NCBI GenBank assembly: GCA_021740025.1
Contig: JAIPAN010000060.1
Span: 1 to 6,845 of the forward strand
Reading direction: 5' to 3'
DNA length: 6,845 nucleotides
Origin: Sphingobacteriaceae bacterium
Lineage (GTDB): Bacteria > Bacteroidota > Bacteroidia > Sphingobacteriales > Sphingobacteriaceae
Notes under the pieces: model-generated
Database searches by the model: none
What the model was told of the DNA's origin: nothing
Seen by the model: the letters and a program-made list of their open reading frames with translations, nothing else
Part shown: one piece after another, positions 5,533 through 6,845 of the stretch
Position numbering within the stretch: position 1 is the first letter of the stretch
How the letters are laid out: the number at the start of each line of letters is the position of its first letter
Program-made: the position numbers and the translations under genes

Positions 5533-6845
5533 TTATTTACTCAAGTACATCGATTTCTCTTTGTACAATTTAATAAAGTAGGGATCTTCTAAATCTTTAA
5601 TGAAACGAATGGCTTCACCGGTGGATTTCATTTCTGGACCTAGCTCTTTCTCAATTTCCGGAAATTTATCGTGAGAGAAAACCGGTTCTTTAATGGCATA
5701 GCCTTTTAGCTTGCGCTCAATAGTAAAATCTTTCAATTTCTTAAAACCTAGCATTACTTTAGCGGCAATATTAATATACGGCACATCGTAGGCTTTGGCA
5801 ATAAATGGCACCGTACGTGAAGCTCGAGGATTGGCCTCAATAACATATACCTCTTCATTTTTTACTGCAAACTGAATGTTCAACAAACCACGAACATTTA
5901 AAGCTTTAGCCAATTTAACGGTATACTCTTCCATCTTACCCTGCACCGCAGCAGACAAACTAAATGGTGGCAATACCGCACTCGAATCGCCGGAATGAAT
6001 ACCAGCAGGCTCAATATGCTCCATCATGCCAATAATATGTACATTTTCCCCATCGCAAATAGAATCCGATTCGGCTTCTTCGGCTCTGTCTAAGAAATGA
6101 TCAATTAATACCCGATTCCCTGGCATAGCCCGCAATAATTTTACCACGGCATTTTCCAGATCTTCATCGTTAATTACAATGCTCATACCTTGACCACCCA
6201 ATACATAACTCGGGCGCACCAATACCGGATAACCTACTTCATGAGCAACCACCAATGCCTCTTCGGCACTTTCGGCTACACCATATTTCGGATAAGGAAT
6301 TCCCAAGTCTTTTAATAAATCAGAGAAACGGCCGCGATCTTCGGCAATATCCATATTGTCAAAAGAGGTGCCTATTATTTTAATGCCGTTTTCGTGTAGT
6401 TTTTCGGCCATTTTTAAAGCCGTTTGGCCACCTAGCTGCACAATTACACCTTCGGGTTTTTCTAAGTCGATAATTTCACGAACATGTTCCCAAAATACCG
6501 GTTCAAAGTATAATTTATCGGCCATGTTAAAGTCGGTAGAAACCGTTTCGGGGTTACAGTTTACCATAATGGCCTCGTAACCGGCTTCTTTAGCGGCCAA
6601 TAATCCGTGTACACACGAATAATCGAACTCAATACCTTGGCCAATACGGTTGGGGCCAGAGCCCAATACCACAATTTTTTTCTTGGTAGATACGGCCGAT
6701 TCGTTTTCGTCTTCGAACGTAGAGTAATAATATGGTGTTTGTGCCGGGAATTCCGCGGCACACGTATCTACCATTTTATACACTCGTTTAATACCCAATT
6801 CACAGCGGCGATTGTATACTTCATCTTCCGTTACGTTGCCCAACA
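5533..6845 (-). CDS. carB: Carbamoyl-phosphate synthase large subunit, C-terminal part (5' end outside window)
   Basis: CarB makes carbamoyl phosphate from bicarbonate, ammonia delivered by CarA, and two ATP, for pyrimidine and arginine synthesis. Only the last 437 codons are visible; the Leu codon TTG at 6843-6841 is internal, and the true start is beyond the window. The fragment covers the end of the oligomerisation region and the second synthetase half: the pre-ATP-grasp GSGPNRIGQGIEFDY (fragment residues 61-75), the ATP-grasp glycine loop YVLGGQG (213-219), HSGDSS (283-288) and the metal ligands Gln324, Glu336 and Asn338 (VIEANPRASRTVPF), spaced like E. coli Q829, E841 and N843. The protein stops at KEKSMYLSK, about where the E. 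coli synthetase half ends, so the allosteric MGS-like domain of about 135 residues is missing. Stops of carB and radA face each other 14 bp apart. Confidence 0.96.
   Translation of the reverse strand, partial: LGNVTEDEVYNRRCELGIKRVYKMVDTCAAEFPAQTPYYYSTFEDENESAVSTKKKIVVLGSGPNRIGQGIEFDYSCVHGLLAAKEAGYEAIMVNCNPETVSTDFNMADKLYFEPVFWEHVREIIDLEKPEGVIVQLGGQTALKMAEKLHENGIKIIGTSFDNMDIAEDRGRFSDLLKDLGIPYPKYGVAESAEEALVVAHEVGYPVLVRPSYVLGGQGMSIVINDEDLENAVVKLLRAMPGNRVLIDHFLDRAEEAESDSICDGENVHIIGMMEHIEPAGIHSGDSSAVLPPFSLSAAVQGKMEEYTVKLAKALNVRGLLNIQFAVKNEEVYVIEANPRASRTVPFIAKAYDVPYINIAAKVMLGFKKLKDFTIERKLKGYAIKEPVFSHDKFPEIEKELGPEMKSTGEAIRFIKDLEDPYFIKLYKEKSMYLSK

Noticed and set aside
1..6845. A mobile, defence, CRISPR or otherwise new multi-gene system
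   Set aside because: Every sizeable frame is a recognisable housekeeping gene or the TPR protein; no repeats array, transposase, integrase, tRNA or abrupt change in composition was seen.

Overview
This window looks like a chromosomal housekeeping segment of a Bacteroidota bacterium, probably from the Sphingobacteriales/Chitinophagales side of the phylum. That placement is inferred from protein style and was not searched. Four things support it: the gene order mutY / HU-like gene / TPR gene / tiny basic ribosomal gene / rng; TAnnTTTG-type promoter boxes; no clear Shine-Dalgarno sequence before any of the five starts on the + strand; and a carbamoyl-phosphate synthase large subunit without the C-terminal allosteric domain.

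Layout. Positions 1-950 (minus) hold most of mutY, cut at its 3' end by the window edge. It is intact as far as it can be read. A 169-bp divergent region (951-1119) carries promoter-like boxes facing both ways. Then come, on the plus strand, an HU/IHF-family nucleoid protein (1120-1416), a membrane-anchored TPR protein only 8 bp later (1425-2264), and a 29-residue very basic AURKAIP1/COX24-type ribosomal protein (2294-2383). These three probably form one transcription unit ending at a hairpin (2412-2438). A 127-bp leader precedes rng, an RNase E/G-family ribonuclease (2511-4061, TTG start). An 80-bp gap leads to radA (4142-5518, TTG start). On the minus strand, converging on radA with 14 bp between the stops, is the C-terminal part of carB (5533-6845), cut at its 5' end by the window edge.

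How they fit together. The content is core information processing: repair of oxidised guanine mispairs (MutY), recombination intermediate processing (RadA), chromosome structure (HU-like), ribosome (COX24-type protein) and RNA processing (RNase E/G). To these are added a TPR scaffold of unknown partner and the committed enzyme for pyrimidine and arginine precursors (CarB). No mobile element, CRISPR array, defence system, tRNA or rRNA is visible. No gap between genes exceeds 170 bp.

The least explained parts are the leaders of rng and radA. Both genes start with TTG, lack a Shine-Dalgarno sequence, and have inverted repeats that could fold onto the start codon. These are sequence observations only, not demonstrated regulation.
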